Notes: generated from the sequence alone by a model not told the origin. 64,000 nt of DNA from Arthrobacter sp. SLBN-100 (GCF_006715305.1 NZ_VFMY01000001.1:3906001-3970000); one strand, 5' to 3'; shown: positions 44,296 through 53,412, counted from the stretch's first letter. Translations and numbers: made by a program.

Positions 44296-44351
44296 TTGTT
44301 GCTCGGGCTGGATAGCGTCGCAGGAGGCAAATCCTGCAACGAAAGCGACGC
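44296..44351 (+). promoter_or_regulatory. possible pseudoknot-forming leader of NCS1 permease mRNA
   Basis: The 56 bases before the permease start can form an H-type pseudoknot: stem 1 TTGTTGC (44296-44302) with GCAACGA (44336-44342, one wobble), and stem 2 GCGTCGC (44315-44321) with GCGACGC (44345-44351). A competing hairpin, GCAGGA (44320-44325) with TCCTGC (44332-44337), would exclude part of both stems. AGGAGG (44322-44327) lies in the loop, 30 bases from the ATG. The layout is like that of small riboswitches, but I do not recognise a known class. Confidence 0.35.
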
Positions 44352-44357
44352 ACATAG

Positions 44358-46073
44358 ATGAGTAATGACACGGAAACCACCAATTTACTGGAGCCGGAGG
44401 CGCAAGCCGCTGGCGCCGTCGTCGGCCATTCTCCGGCGGGCAATACCGCTGCACTGAATGCCACGAAGGAAAGCCTGGAGGACTACACGCTCCGGTTTGC
44501 CCCGCGGTCATACCGGAAGTGGAGCGCGGGAGTGGTGGCCACCAGTGCGCTGGGCGGCATCGCGTACCTGGCCGACTTCTCCATCGGCGCGAACATCGGG
44601 GTCGCCTATGGAACCGTGAACGCCATCTTTGGCATCCTGGTGGCCGCCGTGATCATCTTTGCCACAGGTTTCCCGCTGGCCTACTACGCGGCCCGGTACA
44701 ACATCGATCTGGACCTGATCACGAGGGGCTCCGGCTTTGGCTACTACGGCTCCGTGGTCACCAACGTTATTTTTGCCACCTTCACCTTTATCTTCTTTGC
44801 GCTGGAAGGCTCCATCATGGCGCAGGGGCTCGAGGTGGGGCTGGGCGTTCCGCAGTGGCTGGGGTATGCGGCGTCCACTGTCATCATCATTCCGCTGGTG
44901 ATTTACGGGATGAACACCCTGGCCAAGCTGCAGGTGTGGACCACCCCGCTGTGGCTGCTCCTGATGGTGGTGCCGGTGGGTTACCTGCTGGTTTCGCATC
45001 CGGAGAGCATCAACAGCTTCTTTGCGTACACGGGCGAATCGGGCGGCGGCGGGCCGAATCTGGCGTCCGTGATGCTCGCTGCGGGCGTCTGCCTGTCACT
45101 GATGGCGCAAATTGCCGAGCTGATCGACTACCTCCGGTTTATGCCGCCGCGTACCGACGCGAACAAGGGTGCGTGGTGGCGGGCCGTGATCCTGGCCGGG
45201 CCTGGCTGGGTGATTTTTGGGGCCCTGAAGCAGATCGTTGGGTTGTTCATTGCCATCTACCTGATTGCATCTCTGGATCCCGCTGCCTCTGCCACAGCGA
45301 ACGAGCCGGTGCACCAGTTCCTGGGTGTGTATCGGGAGATGATGCCCGCATGGCTGGCCATGACGCTTGCCGTGGTGCTGGTGGTCATTTCGCAGATCAA
45401 GATCAATGTCACCAACGCCTATTCCGGTTCCTTGGCCTGGACGAATTCGTTTACACGGATTACCAAGACGTACCCGGGCCGGATGGTTTTTGTGGTGGTC
45501 AACCTGCTGATTGCGCTCGTGCTGATGGAAGCCAACATGTTCGACTTCCTCAACACCATTCTTGGCTTCTATGCCAACTGCGCCATGGCGTGGGTTGTCA
45601 CCGTGGCGTCCGATATCGCCATCAACAAGTACCTCCTGAAGATCTCGCCTAAGGTGCCCGAGTTCCGCCGCGGAATGCTGTACGCGGTGAATTCGGTGGG
45701 CTTCGTTTCGATGCTGGTTTCCGCGGGGGTCTCGATCGCTGTGTTCTTTGGGGCCTTTGGTTCCGGGATCCAGCCGTATTCACCGATCTTCGCGGTGGGG
45801 TTGGCCCTGGTTCTTCCGCCTGTGTTGGCTCTCCTCACGAAGGGGCGGTATTACCTCCGCAGGACCGACGACGGCATTGACCTCCCCATGTTCGACGCCG
45901 ATGGCAACCCCAGCGACGCCAGGCTCCTTTGCCACGTGACGGGGATCGAGTTCGAGCGGCCGGACATGGTCCGGTCCGCGCAGGACGCCCCCGACGGCGG
46001 CCCCCAGTACGTTTCATCCCTGGCCCTGTCGACGGATAAGACGGGGGAGTTGGTACTGCCTCCGAAACCCTAG
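44358..46073 (+). CDS. NCS1-family purine/cytosine permease
   Basis: A 571-residue transporter with about 12 membrane helices. Typical NCS1 segments are FAPRSYRKWSAGVVATSALG, ADFSIGANIGVAYG and YGSVVTNVIFATF, with a charged, non-membrane C-terminus of ~60 residues. The substrate could be cytosine, a purine, allantoin or a related compound. The start ATG 44358 lacks a close ribosome site; a strong AGGAGG is 30 bases upstream inside a possible leader structure. It is monocistronic, ending at a clear terminator. Confidence 0.88.
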   Translation: MSNDTETTNLLEPEAQAAGAVVGHSPAGNTAALNATKESLEDYTLRFAPRSYRKWSAGVVATSALGGIAYLADFSIGANIGVAYGTVNAIFGILVAAVIIFATGFPLAYYAARYNIDLDLITRGSGFGYYGSVVTNVIFATFTFIFFALEGSIMAQGLEVGLGVPQWLGYAASTVIIIPLVIYGMNTLAKLQVWTTPLWLLLMVVPVGYLLVSHPESINSFFAYTGESGGGGPNLASVMLAAGVCLSLMAQIAELIDYLRFMPPRTDANKGAWWRAVILAGPGWVIFGALKQIVGLFIAIYLIASLDPAASATANEPVHQFLGVYREMMPAWLAMTLAVVLVVISQIKINVTNAYSGSLAWTNSFTRITKTYPGRMVFVVVNLLIALVLMEANMFDFLNTILGFYANCAMAWVVTVASDIAINKYLLKISPKVPEFRRGMLYAVNSVGFVSMLVSAGVSIAVFFGAFGSGIQPYSPIFAVGLALVLPPVLALLTKGRYYLRRTDDGIDLPMFDADGNPSDARLLCHVTGIEFERPDMVRSAQDAPDGGPQYVSSLALSTDKTGELVLPPKP

Positions 46074-46094
46074 CTTCTGCATGTGTTCTTAGGG

Positions 46095-46130
46095 AGGCCG
46101 GCGCATCTAATGCGCCGGCCTTCTTTTTGA
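46095..46130 (+). terminator. Rho-independent terminator of permease gene
   Basis: Perfect 11-base GC-rich arms (AGGCCGGCGCA and its complement, 46095-46105 and 46111-46121) with a 5-base loop, followed by TCTTTTTGA. This is the most classical terminator in the window. Confidence 0.9.
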
Positions 46131-46268
46131 CTTTTTATTTGGATCCCGCACTGGTAGAACCGAGGGCGAAAGCCTGTGGATAACTCTTATCGCTGAAATG
46201 TGGTGTGGGCTACCCTTGAGTCACTGTCCGGAGCATGCCGTCCAAAACTACTGGGGGAATAGCGGCCC

Positions 46269-46934
46269 ATGACATCGCACAACAGTCGTTCGTCCCTTGA
46301 TGGCATTCGCTTTGGCGTTTTAGCCTTCGTTGTTGGAGGCTCACTCCTGCTGGCCGGCTGCTCCGGCGAAGCACCTGCAGATCCCGGCACGTCATTATCA
46401 ACTGCTGCGGGATCGACTTCGCCGAGTGCAACACCCACCCCGACGCCGACCCCCAGCGCCGTCTACAAACCCGCCGATGCTTCGGGTCCGGCCCAAAACG
46501 TTCCCGTTCCCGTCCTGCCCGAGGTGGCAAAGACGGAGACGAAGGAGGGACTCGAGGCGTTTGCCAAGTATTGGTTTGAGCTTCTGAGCTACGGATATGA
46601 AACAGGCGATACGGAGGCGGTTTCGGCAATCACGAGCGCAAACTGCGCTATGTGCGAACGCAGCAAGCAAGTGCAGACCGGGTGGCACGAAGACGGTCGA
46701 TGGCTAGCGGGTGGACAGGTGACAACGCCCGTCGTCAACACCTCATTTAAAAAAGCATCAGATGGCCAGTACCAAGTAGCAGTGCAGGTGTCTCAGGAAG
46801 CTATGAGTTACTACAACGCGGATGGGTCACTAGATAGCACTGACCCGAAACCAGCAGACGCGGGAAGCCTTATGCTCGCGGTTTTTAGAGATGGTGCTTG
46901 GTATGTAAACACCATCGAACCGATCGCTGGCTGA
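46269..46934 (+). CDS. DUF6318-type lipoprotein
   Basis: A 221-residue lipoprotein with a clear lipobox (LLLAGC, Cys near residue 31), a Thr/Ser/Pro-rich linker and a globular part (EAFAKYWFELLSYGYETGDT, SANCAMCERSKQVQTGW). The last is typical of DUF6318 proteins of Arthrobacter and relatives; function unknown. The start is ATG 46269. The next gene probably begins just after its stop, so the two are likely cotranscribed. Confidence 0.85.
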   Translation: MTSHNSRSSLDGIRFGVLAFVVGGSLLLAGCSGEAPADPGTSLSTAAGSTSPSATPTPTPTPSAVYKPADASGPAQNVPVPVLPEVAKTETKEGLEAFAKYWFELLSYGYETGDTEAVSAITSANCAMCERSKQVQTGWHEDGRWLAGGQVTTPVVNTSFKKASDGQYQVAVQVSQEAMSYYNADGSLDSTDPKPADAGSLMLAVFRDGAWYVNTIEPIAG

Positions 46935-46945
46935 AAGAAGGCGTC

Positions 46946-47914
46946 TTGCTTCGCTGCCTGCTTGGAGTCGTAGCCGCAACGCTCGTCCTTTCCGGAATGG
47001 GATTTTTTGCCCCTGGGCTTGCTAGCGTGCAGTCAGTTGTGCACTTCAGTGATGACAAAACAGAAACTCCCAAAGCACCCCCACCAAAAGGTGTATGGTC
47101 AGCGACCGGAACGGACATTATCGGCTGGGCTCGGGACTCAGTCACAGGTGACTTTGCCCCACTTTCACCCGGAGCAATTAGTACCGACCCCAACGAGTAC
47201 AAGTACGAACTTCAATGCCATCTCGGCGGAGGAGACTTTGACACTCCCTGCCTGGGTCGGCAGTTGGAGTGCAAAGACGGGCCGGATGGCGAAGACGGAA
47301 TTCCTGTCATCTGGCACTCGAGGCCGCGCGGTGTTCCTGGAGCCGTTTGGGCAATCCACTCGGGACCTACCTGCCTCTACGACGCCAAGCCGGAGGACCT
47401 GCTGCCGCGTATCGCCGCAGACATTCAGCGGCAGTTCCAAAGCTTGCCGGTCAACGCCGGAACGGTGGTGGCACAGCCCAGCCCGCACACACTCAGGGGC
47501 GCCGAAACCAACTTCTATGCGGAATCGGTGGAACAGCAGTTCGACGTCACCATGTTCGGGCAGCAGGTGCACATCGTCGCCACGCCCGTCCAGTACACCT
47601 GGAGCTACGGCGACGGCACCGTCTTTGGGCCCCAGCCCTCGATGGGAGGCCCCCTGCCGCAGGACCGCTGGGGCGAAAAGACCAGGACAAGCCATGCCTA
47701 CGGATCCACCGGGGACTTTCAGGTGGTGCTGACCACGTCTTTCCAGGGAACGTACTCGGTCAACGCTGGCCCGCCATTGCCCATCCCGGGCCAAGGGCAA
47801 TTCAACGCACCGCCACAAACCATCAGCGTATGGCGGTCCCTCACCCGCAACTACGCCGACGACTGCAACGCCAACCCCCAGGGCCAGGGCTGCCCGGGAG
47901 TTGGGGCACCGTAG
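46946..47914 (+). CDS. secreted protein with PKD-like domain, unknown function
   Basis: A protein of about 322 residues. The N-terminal LLRCLLGVVAATLVLSGMGF is a signal peptide or anchor. Near the C-terminus YTWSYGDGTVFGPQPS ... SHAYGSTGDFQVVLTTSFQG is a PKD-like beta-sandwich, as found in surface and adhesion proteins. Several Cys pairs suggest disulfides. The start is uncertain: TTG 46946, preceded by AGAAGG, is chosen because TTG 46898 would overlap the lipoprotein gene. It is probably partnered with that lipoprotein at the cell surface. Confidence 0.75.
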   Translation: MLRCLLGVVAATLVLSGMGFFAPGLASVQSVVHFSDDKTETPKAPPPKGVWSATGTDIIGWARDSVTGDFAPLSPGAISTDPNEYKYELQCHLGGGDFDTPCLGRQLECKDGPDGEDGIPVIWHSRPRGVPGAVWAIHSGPTCLYDAKPEDLLPRIAADIQRQFQSLPVNAGTVVAQPSPHTLRGAETNFYAESVEQQFDVTMFGQQVHIVATPVQYTWSYGDGTVFGPQPSMGGPLPQDRWGEKTRTSHAYGSTGDFQVVLTTSFQGTYSVNAGPPLPIPGQGQFNAPPQTISVWRSLTRNYADDCNANPQGQGCPGVGAP

Positions 47915-48051
47915 GGCTCCACGATCGAACCCGGGCACCCACAGCGCCACGCGCCGTCAGACGCTGTGTGATTCCGGCCGCATCCGGAATAGTTGCACAC
48001 GCCCTCCAGTTGGGCCTAACAGAACGTTGGAAACACCGAAAGGAACCGCGC

Positions 48052-49122
48052 ATGCTGTTTTCCCCTCTGGCCCTTGGTGAACTTGAACTCCCGAACCGCC
48101 TTGTGATGGCGCCCCTGACGCGGCTGCGTGCAGGCGAGGAAGGTATTCCGGGTCCTCTGCTCGCCGAGCATTACCGCCAGCGGGCCTCCCTGGGCTTGAT
48201 CGTCAGCGAAGGAACCTACCCCAGCACTGCGGGCCGCTCCTACCCCGGCCAGCCCGGCATCGTCACCGAGGAGCAGATTGCCGGCTGGAAGAAAGTCACT
48301 GACGCCGTCCACGCCGACGGCGGACGCATGTTCGCCCAGATCATGCACGGGGGCAGGGTTTCGCACCCGGACATTACGGATGGGCACACGATCGTCGCCC
48401 CCAGCGCCATCGCCATCGAGGGCGAGGTCCGCACCCCGTCAGGCAAGCAGCCGTATCCCGTGCCGCACGCGCTGACCACCGACGAACTGCCGCTGGTGAT
48501 GCGGGAAATCGTCGACGCCTCGCTGAACGCTATCGAAGCGGGCTTCGACGGCGTGGAGCTGCACTCAGCCAACGGCTACCTCCTGCATGAATTCCTGGCG
48601 CCGAATTCCAATGTCCGTACGGACAGCTACGGCGGTTCCCCGGAAAACCGGGCGCGGTTCGTCATCGAGACGGTCAACGCTGTGGTGGCAGCCATCGGAG
48701 CCAGCCGCGTTGGCATCCGCATCTCACCAGAGCACAACGTCCAGGGCATTGCCGAAGTCGACGCAGCAGACGTCCGCGCAACCTACGAGGTGCTGGTGGA
48801 CAGCATCGCCCCGCTGAACCTCGCCTACCTCAGCATCCTGCACCATGAACCCGCCGGGGAGCTGGTCCAGGACCTTCGCGCCCGCTTCGGCGGGACCTTC
48901 CTGGTCAATACCGGCTTTGGTCTTGTGACCACCCGCGAGGAAGCTGTGGCCCTGGTGGCCGACGGTCACGCGGACGCTGTGGTGGTGGGCCGTCCTGCGA
49001 TCGCCAACCCGGACCTGGCCCGCCGCTGGAACGAGAGCCTGCCGCTGAACGAGCCGGACCCGTCCACCTTCTATGCCGACGGCGCCGAGGGCTATACGGA
49101 TTACCCGGTGTACGTAAGCTAG
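48052..49122 (+). CDS. Old Yellow Enzyme family NADH:flavin oxidoreductase
   Basis: A 356-residue FMN enzyme (TIM barrel) that reduces alpha,beta-unsaturated carbonyls or nitro compounds. LGELELPNRLVMAPLTRLRA, MHGGRVSHPD, ANGYLLHEFLAPNSNVRTDSYGGS and the C-terminal VVGRPAIANPDL are diagnostic of the NemA/XenB type. The start is ATG 48052, behind GAAAGGAA. An open frame extends far upstream through the previous gene but has no coding signs there. Confidence 0.93.
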   Translation: MLFSPLALGELELPNRLVMAPLTRLRAGEEGIPGPLLAEHYRQRASLGLIVSEGTYPSTAGRSYPGQPGIVTEEQIAGWKKVTDAVHADGGRMFAQIMHGGRVSHPDITDGHTIVAPSAIAIEGEVRTPSGKQPYPVPHALTTDELPLVMREIVDASLNAIEAGFDGVELHSANGYLLHEFLAPNSNVRTDSYGGSPENRARFVIETVNAVVAAIGASRVGIRISPEHNVQGIAEVDAADVRATYEVLVDSIAPLNLAYLSILHHEPAGELVQDLRARFGGTFLVNTGFGLVTTREEAVALVADGHADAVVVGRPAIANPDLARRWNESLPLNEPDPSTFYADGAEGYTDYPVYVS

Positions 49123-49155
49123 AGGCGCCTTTGACGGCCACCCCTTGAGAGAGAC

Positions 49156-49186
49156 GACGGCGGCACCCGGCTCGGGTGCCGCCGTC
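49156..49186. terminator. bidirectional terminator hairpin, family B
   Basis: Perfect 14-base arms (49156-49169 and 49173-49186) with a 3-base loop. The arms begin GACGGCGGCACC, as at 23818. It lies between the convergent oxidoreductase gene and the small minus-strand gene. The rest of 49187-49351 shows nothing I recognise. Confidence 0.8.
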
Positions 49187-49351
49187 CTCTGCTGCTCGGG
49201 GTGCTGTCCCGGCAGCGGACACCAAAGGAATCCGACGGCCTTTGGCTAGTGAAGTTGGCCCGCCGGGCTCCTCGGGGAAGCCGGCGGTGATCAGATGCTA
49301 CTCCAGCAAATGGAGTTTTACCAGAGGCTGGTCTGGCCACTGCACGAAAGG

Positions 49352-49651
49352 CTAAAGGACCGCCTCCCGGCCGGTTCCTTCTGTCATGACAAGCTTCCCG
49401 TCCTGGATATTAACAAGGACGCTTTTAGGCTTTCCGCTGACCTTCGTGATTGCCTTCAAGCCACGGTTGGTCACCTCAACTCCCACATGCGCACCCTTCG
49501 CCGGCAGCTCTACGGACACCTCGTTCGCGATGCCGAGGATCGGGTTGGTGGTAACATCCAGGTCCCGCCGCGCCTGCTTGCCGTTCACCGTCACGGTGAT
49601 GTTTGCCTCTTCGAACCCTTCCTGAAACACAATGAGCAGTTCCCGCATCAT
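49352..49651 (-). CDS. small conserved-looking protein, unknown function
   Basis: A 99-residue protein with the composition of a real beta-rich domain (FEEANITVTVNGKQARRDLD, ANEVSVELPAKGAHVGVEV). It has a strong ribosome site (AGGAAGAGGG) before ATG 49651 and a terminator downstream. A plus-strand open frame covers the same bases, but only as an upstream extension of tex that I reject. No family recognised. Confidence 0.65.
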   Translation of the reverse strand: MMRELLIVFQEGFEEANITVTVNGKQARRDLDVTTNPILGIANEVSVELPAKGAHVGVEVTNRGLKAITKVSGKPKSVLVNIQDGKLVMTEGTGREAVL

Positions 49652-49792
49652 GCCCTCTTCCTCGAGCCCTGGGTTGCCTGTGACGGCATTTCAACTACAG
49701 CACTTTGCAGGCGGCAGCGGAATACCCTGCCGGCGGGGGCTGCGCCTTCCAGGGCAGTGGAGCCGCGCAGGCGCTTAGGGCAAGATGTTCTG

Positions 49793-52201
49793 GTGACCCA
49801 ACTCCCGCAGGCCCCTTCCCTTGCTCCGTCCACGCCCCAGAAACGGGAGGACGGCACCTTCGCCCAGATCGCCACGGAACTGGCAGTCAAGGCCTGGCAG
49901 GTGAAGGCGGCAGTGGAACTGCTCGACGGCGGATCCACCGTGCCCTTCATCGCCCGGTACCGCAAGGAAGCCACCGGCACGCTCGACGATACCCAGCTCC
50001 GTGAGCTCGACGAGCGGCTGCGCTACCTCCGCGAACTGGAGGACCGCCGTCGTACCGTACTTGAATCTGTTGCTGCCCAAGGCCAGCTGACCGCAGAACT
50101 GCACAAAGCTATCCTTGCCGCCGACACAAAGTCCCGCCTCGAGGACATCTACCTGCCGTTCAAGTCGAAGCGGCGGACCAAGGCGCAGATCGCGCGCGAA
50201 GCCGGTTTGGAACCGCTGGCTGAGGCCCTGCTGAAGCGTCCGGAGCTCCGGCCGGAGCACGAGGCTGCCAAGTACCTGAACCCGGAACATGCTGTTGGTG
50301 ACGCCGCTGCTGCGCTCGCAGGAGCCCGCGCCATCCTCGTTGAACGCGTCGCCCAGGACCCTGACCTGGCCGCCACCCTGCGCGAGCGGCTGTGGACACA
50401 GGGGCGTATGGTGTCGCGCGTGAAGAAGGGAAAGGAAGCGGACGGGCAGAAGTTTGCCGACTACTTTGAGTTTGCACAGGCTCCGGCTGGCATGCCGTCC
50501 CACCGGGTGCTCGCGTTGCTGCGCGGAGAGAAGGACGGCGTCCTTGAGCTGGACCTCACCGAAGCAAATCCCGCGGACGACGCCGCCCTCGCCGCCGCCC
50601 GTTCCCGGTACGAGTCAGCGGTGGCCAGGTGCCTCGGGGTCGCCGACCGCGGCCGTCCCGCCGATGGATGGTTGATGGAGACGGCCCGGGTGGCATGGCG
50701 GTCCCGCGTGTTGGCCCGGCTCACCGCTGACCTGCGCGGCAAGCTGTTCGCCGCAGCAGAGGACGAGGCGGTCCGCGTTTTCGCTGCGAACCTTCGGGAT
50801 GTCCTGCTCGCAGCGCCGGCCGGGAACCGGGCAACGCTGGGCCTGGATCCGGGGCTTCGAACCGGCGTCAAAGTAGCTGTGGTGGATGGGACCGGCAAGG
50901 TCGTGGCTACCGACACCGTCTACCCTCACGCTCCCGCCCGGAAGTGGGACGAAGCACTGGCAACGCTGGAGCGGCTGGCGCGGCAGCACGCCGTCGAACT
51001 CGTGGCAGTTGGCAACGGCACTGCTTCCCGGGAGACCGACAAGCTCGCCGCTGAGCTCATCAAGCGGCTGCCGGACGTTGACAGGACACCACAGAAGCTT
51101 GTGGTTTCCGAAGCCGGAGCATCCGTCTACTCTGCTTCTGCCCTTGCCGCGGCGGAGCTCCCTGGGATGGATGTCTCGCTGCGCGGTGCTGTGTCCATCG
51201 CCCGCAGGCTGCAGGACCCGCTGGCCGAGTTGGTGAAGATTGATCCGAAGTCCATCGGCGTGGGCCAGTACCAGCATGACGTGACGGCGTCGAAGCTGGA
51301 CCGGAGCCTTGACGCCGTTGTGGAGGACTGCGTCAATGCCGTGGGAGTCGATGTGAACACGGCTTCCCCTGCGCTCCTTAGCCGAGTGGCCGGCGTCGGC
51401 CCTTTGCTGAGCGAAAACATCGTGGCCTACCGCAACGAGCACGGACCCTTCGCCAAGCGCGCCGACCTGAAGAAAGTGCCGCGGCTCGGCGCGAAAGCAT
51501 TCGAACAATGCGCCGGTTTCCTGCGGATTATCGGCGGGGCCGAACCCCTTGACGCATCGAGCGTCCACCCGGAGTCCTACTCAGTGGCACGCAAGATCCT
51601 GGTTGCCGCCGGGTCAGCGCCTGCTTCATCCTTGGATCCCCGAGATTTTGCGGACGGCACCTTCGGCCTGCCCACCGTCAAGGACATCCTGGCGGAGCTG
51701 GACAAGCCGGGCAGGGACCCCCGCCCGGCGTTTGCGGCGGCTACCTTCTCCGAGGGGATTGAGAAAATCTCCGATCTCAAGCCGGGGATGATCCTGGAAG
51801 GGACTGTGACCAACGTTGCGGCCTTCGGTGCGTTCATTGACGTGGGGGTCCACCAGGATGGCTTGGTCCATGTGTCTGCGCTGGCGAACCGCTTTGTCTC
51901 GGACCCCCGCGAGGTGGTGAAGTCCGGGCAGGTGGTCCGGGTGAAGGTTCTGGAGGCAGACCCGGAGCGGAAGAGGATTTCTCTGACCTTGCGGCTCGAC
52001 GACGAACTGTCCGCTGGCGGGCAGGGTGCCGGAAGGTCCGGTGCGGGGAGGCAGACTTCGGACCGTTCGGGACGGCCGGAGCAGCAACGGTCCGCCAAGA
52101 AGCCAGGCCGCTCCACGGACGGACGTAACGCCGCCCCCAGTCCAGCGCCAGTGGATACCGCTCTGGCCGAGGCTCTGCGGAAGGCAGGCCTCCGCAGTTA
52201 G
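49793..52201 (+). CDS. tex: Tex-family transcription accessory / RNA-binding protein
   Basis: An 802-residue protein with the full Tex architecture: N-terminal helical domain (STVPFIARYRKEATGTLDD), YqgF/RNase-H-like domain (LGLDPGLRTGVKVAVVDGTG), helix-hairpin-helix repeats (VNTASPALLSRVAGVGPLLS) and a C-terminal S1 domain (GTVTNVAAFGAFIDVGVHQD). It is thought to bind nucleic acids and affect transcription. The Arg/Ser-rich tail after S1 is low complexity. I chose GTG 49793; the frame is open to 49295, but that part lacks homology and lies opposite another gene. Confidence 0.93.
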   Translation: MTQLPQAPSLAPSTPQKREDGTFAQIATELAVKAWQVKAAVELLDGGSTVPFIARYRKEATGTLDDTQLRELDERLRYLRELEDRRRTVLESVAAQGQLTAELHKAILAADTKSRLEDIYLPFKSKRRTKAQIAREAGLEPLAEALLKRPELRPEHEAAKYLNPEHAVGDAAAALAGARAILVERVAQDPDLAATLRERLWTQGRMVSRVKKGKEADGQKFADYFEFAQAPAGMPSHRVLALLRGEKDGVLELDLTEANPADDAALAAARSRYESAVARCLGVADRGRPADGWLMETARVAWRSRVLARLTADLRGKLFAAAEDEAVRVFAANLRDVLLAAPAGNRATLGLDPGLRTGVKVAVVDGTGKVVATDTVYPHAPARKWDEALATLERLARQHAVELVAVGNGTASRETDKLAAELIKRLPDVDRTPQKLVVSEAGASVYSASALAAAELPGMDVSLRGAVSIARRLQDPLAELVKIDPKSIGVGQYQHDVTASKLDRSLDAVVEDCVNAVGVDVNTASPALLSRVAGVGPLLSENIVAYRNEHGPFAKRADLKKVPRLGAKAFEQCAGFLRIIGGAEPLDASSVHPESYSVARKILVAAGSAPASSLDPRDFADGTFGLPTVKDILAELDKPGRDPRPAFAAATFSEGIEKISDLKPGMILEGTVTNVAAFGAFIDVGVHQDGLVHVSALANRFVSDPREVVKSGQVVRVKVLEADPERKRISLTLRLDDELSAGGQGAGRSGAGRQTSDRSGRPEQQRSAKKPGRSTDGRNAAPSPAPVDTALAEALRKAGLRS

Positions 52202-52319
52202 CCATTTTTCCTGCGGTGTGAGTTTTGCATCGTTCGAGTAAGGGCTGGAGGCGGCCATTTATTGCGCCACGGCCCGGCCGGACTTTCGACGGCGGTGGCT
52301 TTCTGCAAAAGTGGGGTCC

Positions 52320-52640
52320 ATGACCTACTTCCTGGAGTACATCATTCCTGCCGCCTCCGCCGATGCCGAGTTTGAATTTCCCCATGACGAGATCAACTCC
52401 GGCACCACTATTCCCTTGAGCGAGACGGATGCGGAGGTGGTACACACTCCGGACCTTCCTGCACGGACAGGAATCATCGGGGCCACCGTACCGGAAGCAA
52501 AGCTTGAAGCCGAACAGCTGATCACGCATAGCCGCGCATCCGAGGCGTCCTTGTATTTTGATCCGTCCAACTCCCTCCAAGCGGGCGTGGGCACGCTTGT
52601 TGCCACCTTCAGCGAAGGCCGTGGCTGGCAGGACGCCTAG
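52320..52640 (+). CDS. small hypothetical protein
   Basis: A 106-residue acidic protein without signal or membrane segment (MTYFLEYIIPAASADAEFEF). The start is ATG 52320 with a weak GGGG ahead. It converges on the DUF2071 gene with a 32-base 3' overlap. No recognised family, and the only support is a coherent open frame. Confidence 0.5.
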   Translation: MTYFLEYIIPAASADAEFEFPHDEINSGTTIPLSETDAEVVHTPDLPARTGIIGATVPEAKLEAEQLITHSRASEASLYFDPSNSLQAGVGTLVATFSEGRGWQDA

Positions 52641-53412
52641 GGTCAACCGGTGGTCCGCCGAGGCTGCTCACCAGCCTTGGCGGTCCGAACTGGGTCCGCA
52701 CTCCGGGGGAGTAGAGGACTGATTCAGGAGGTCCGCCCGCGGTGATGGCGGCGGACGCGAGCAGTTCATCCTTCAGGTGGTGGAGCTTGGCAGAGAACAG
52801 CGGCCACGGTTTATGGGTGTTTGGAACATAGATGCTCCGTCCCCTGAACATGCTGTGCATTCCATACCTCGCAGTGAGAAAGACCGATAACGGGTCGTCG
52901 AGGGTGCCCCCTAATTGGGGTACGACGGCGAAGCTGCTCCTTGCTCCCTGCCTGAAACGCCGGACCGAGTAGCCGATGGCCTCAACGCCTGGCGAGTCCG
53001 GCCGCGGTTGGGAATAGCGGATTCGCGACCAGACGTAGGGAATTTCCGCCGCCCGCGCTGCCAGGACGACCGGCAGCCGGTTGGCATCCAAGCTCAGGAA
53101 GACCACGCCCCTCGTTCCATCAGGTTCCCGCGAGTAGACACGGACGTTGACCTCACTGAAGCTGCCCAGGTACGGAATGCCGGGGCCGCGTCCGATCCCA
53201 GCGTTCTTCATGTGGAAACCGATCAACCCCACCCACGAACTGCTGTCGAAAAGGTCCGGTTGCACTCCGGGCGGCATGAAACGGGCAGCTAGGTTTTCCG
53301 GGACGCGCCAATGCAGGAATATGGCGTCGGTCCAGTGCTGGTCCATAATGGCAGGCAGTGGCAGTTTAGGCGGATCGGGCCAAAGGGATCCGGCGTTCGA
53401 GTTTTGATCCAT
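52609..53412 (-). CDS. DUF2071 (YqjF-like) protein
   Basis: A 267-residue protein matching DUF2071, a family with a fold like acetoacetate decarboxylase (MDQHWTDAIFLHWRVPENLA, GLIGFHMKNAGIGRGPGIPY, FSEVNVRVYSREPDGTRGVV). The biochemical role is unknown. The start is ATG 53412, two codons inside a TTG at 53418. The following 348 bp (53413-53760) is AT-richer than its surroundings and contains a TATAAA box near 53643 but no gene; it should hold the promoter of the glycan cluster. Confidence 0.85.
   Translation of the reverse strand: MDQNSNAGSLWPDPPKLPLPAIMDQHWTDAIFLHWRVPENLAARFMPPGVQPDLFDSSSWVGLIGFHMKNAGIGRGPGIPYLGSFSEVNVRVYSREPDGTRGVVFLSLDANRLPVVLAARAAEIPYVWSRIRYSQPRPDSPGVEAIGYSVRRFRQGARSSFAVVPQLGGTLDDPLSVFLTARYGMHSMFRGRSIYVPNTHKPWPLFSAKLHHLKDELLASAAITAGGPPESVLYSPGVRTQFGPPRLVSSLGGPPVDPRRPASHGLR

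Noticed and set aside
44296..44351. Assignment of the permease leader to the guanidine-III riboswitch.
   Set aside because: The pseudoknot topology and position are similar, but the conserved bases I remember for that class are not in the right places.
47269..48051. Upstream open frame fused to the Old Yellow Enzyme gene.
   Set aside because: It overlaps the PKD-like gene in another frame. The enzyme's N-terminus (MLFSPLALGELELP) with a GAAAGGAA site defines the real start.
49295..49792. Upstream in-frame extension of tex by 166 codons.
   Set aside because: Tex homology begins only after GTG 49793. The extension has no domain, and the opposite strand there encodes a small protein with its own strong ribosome site.
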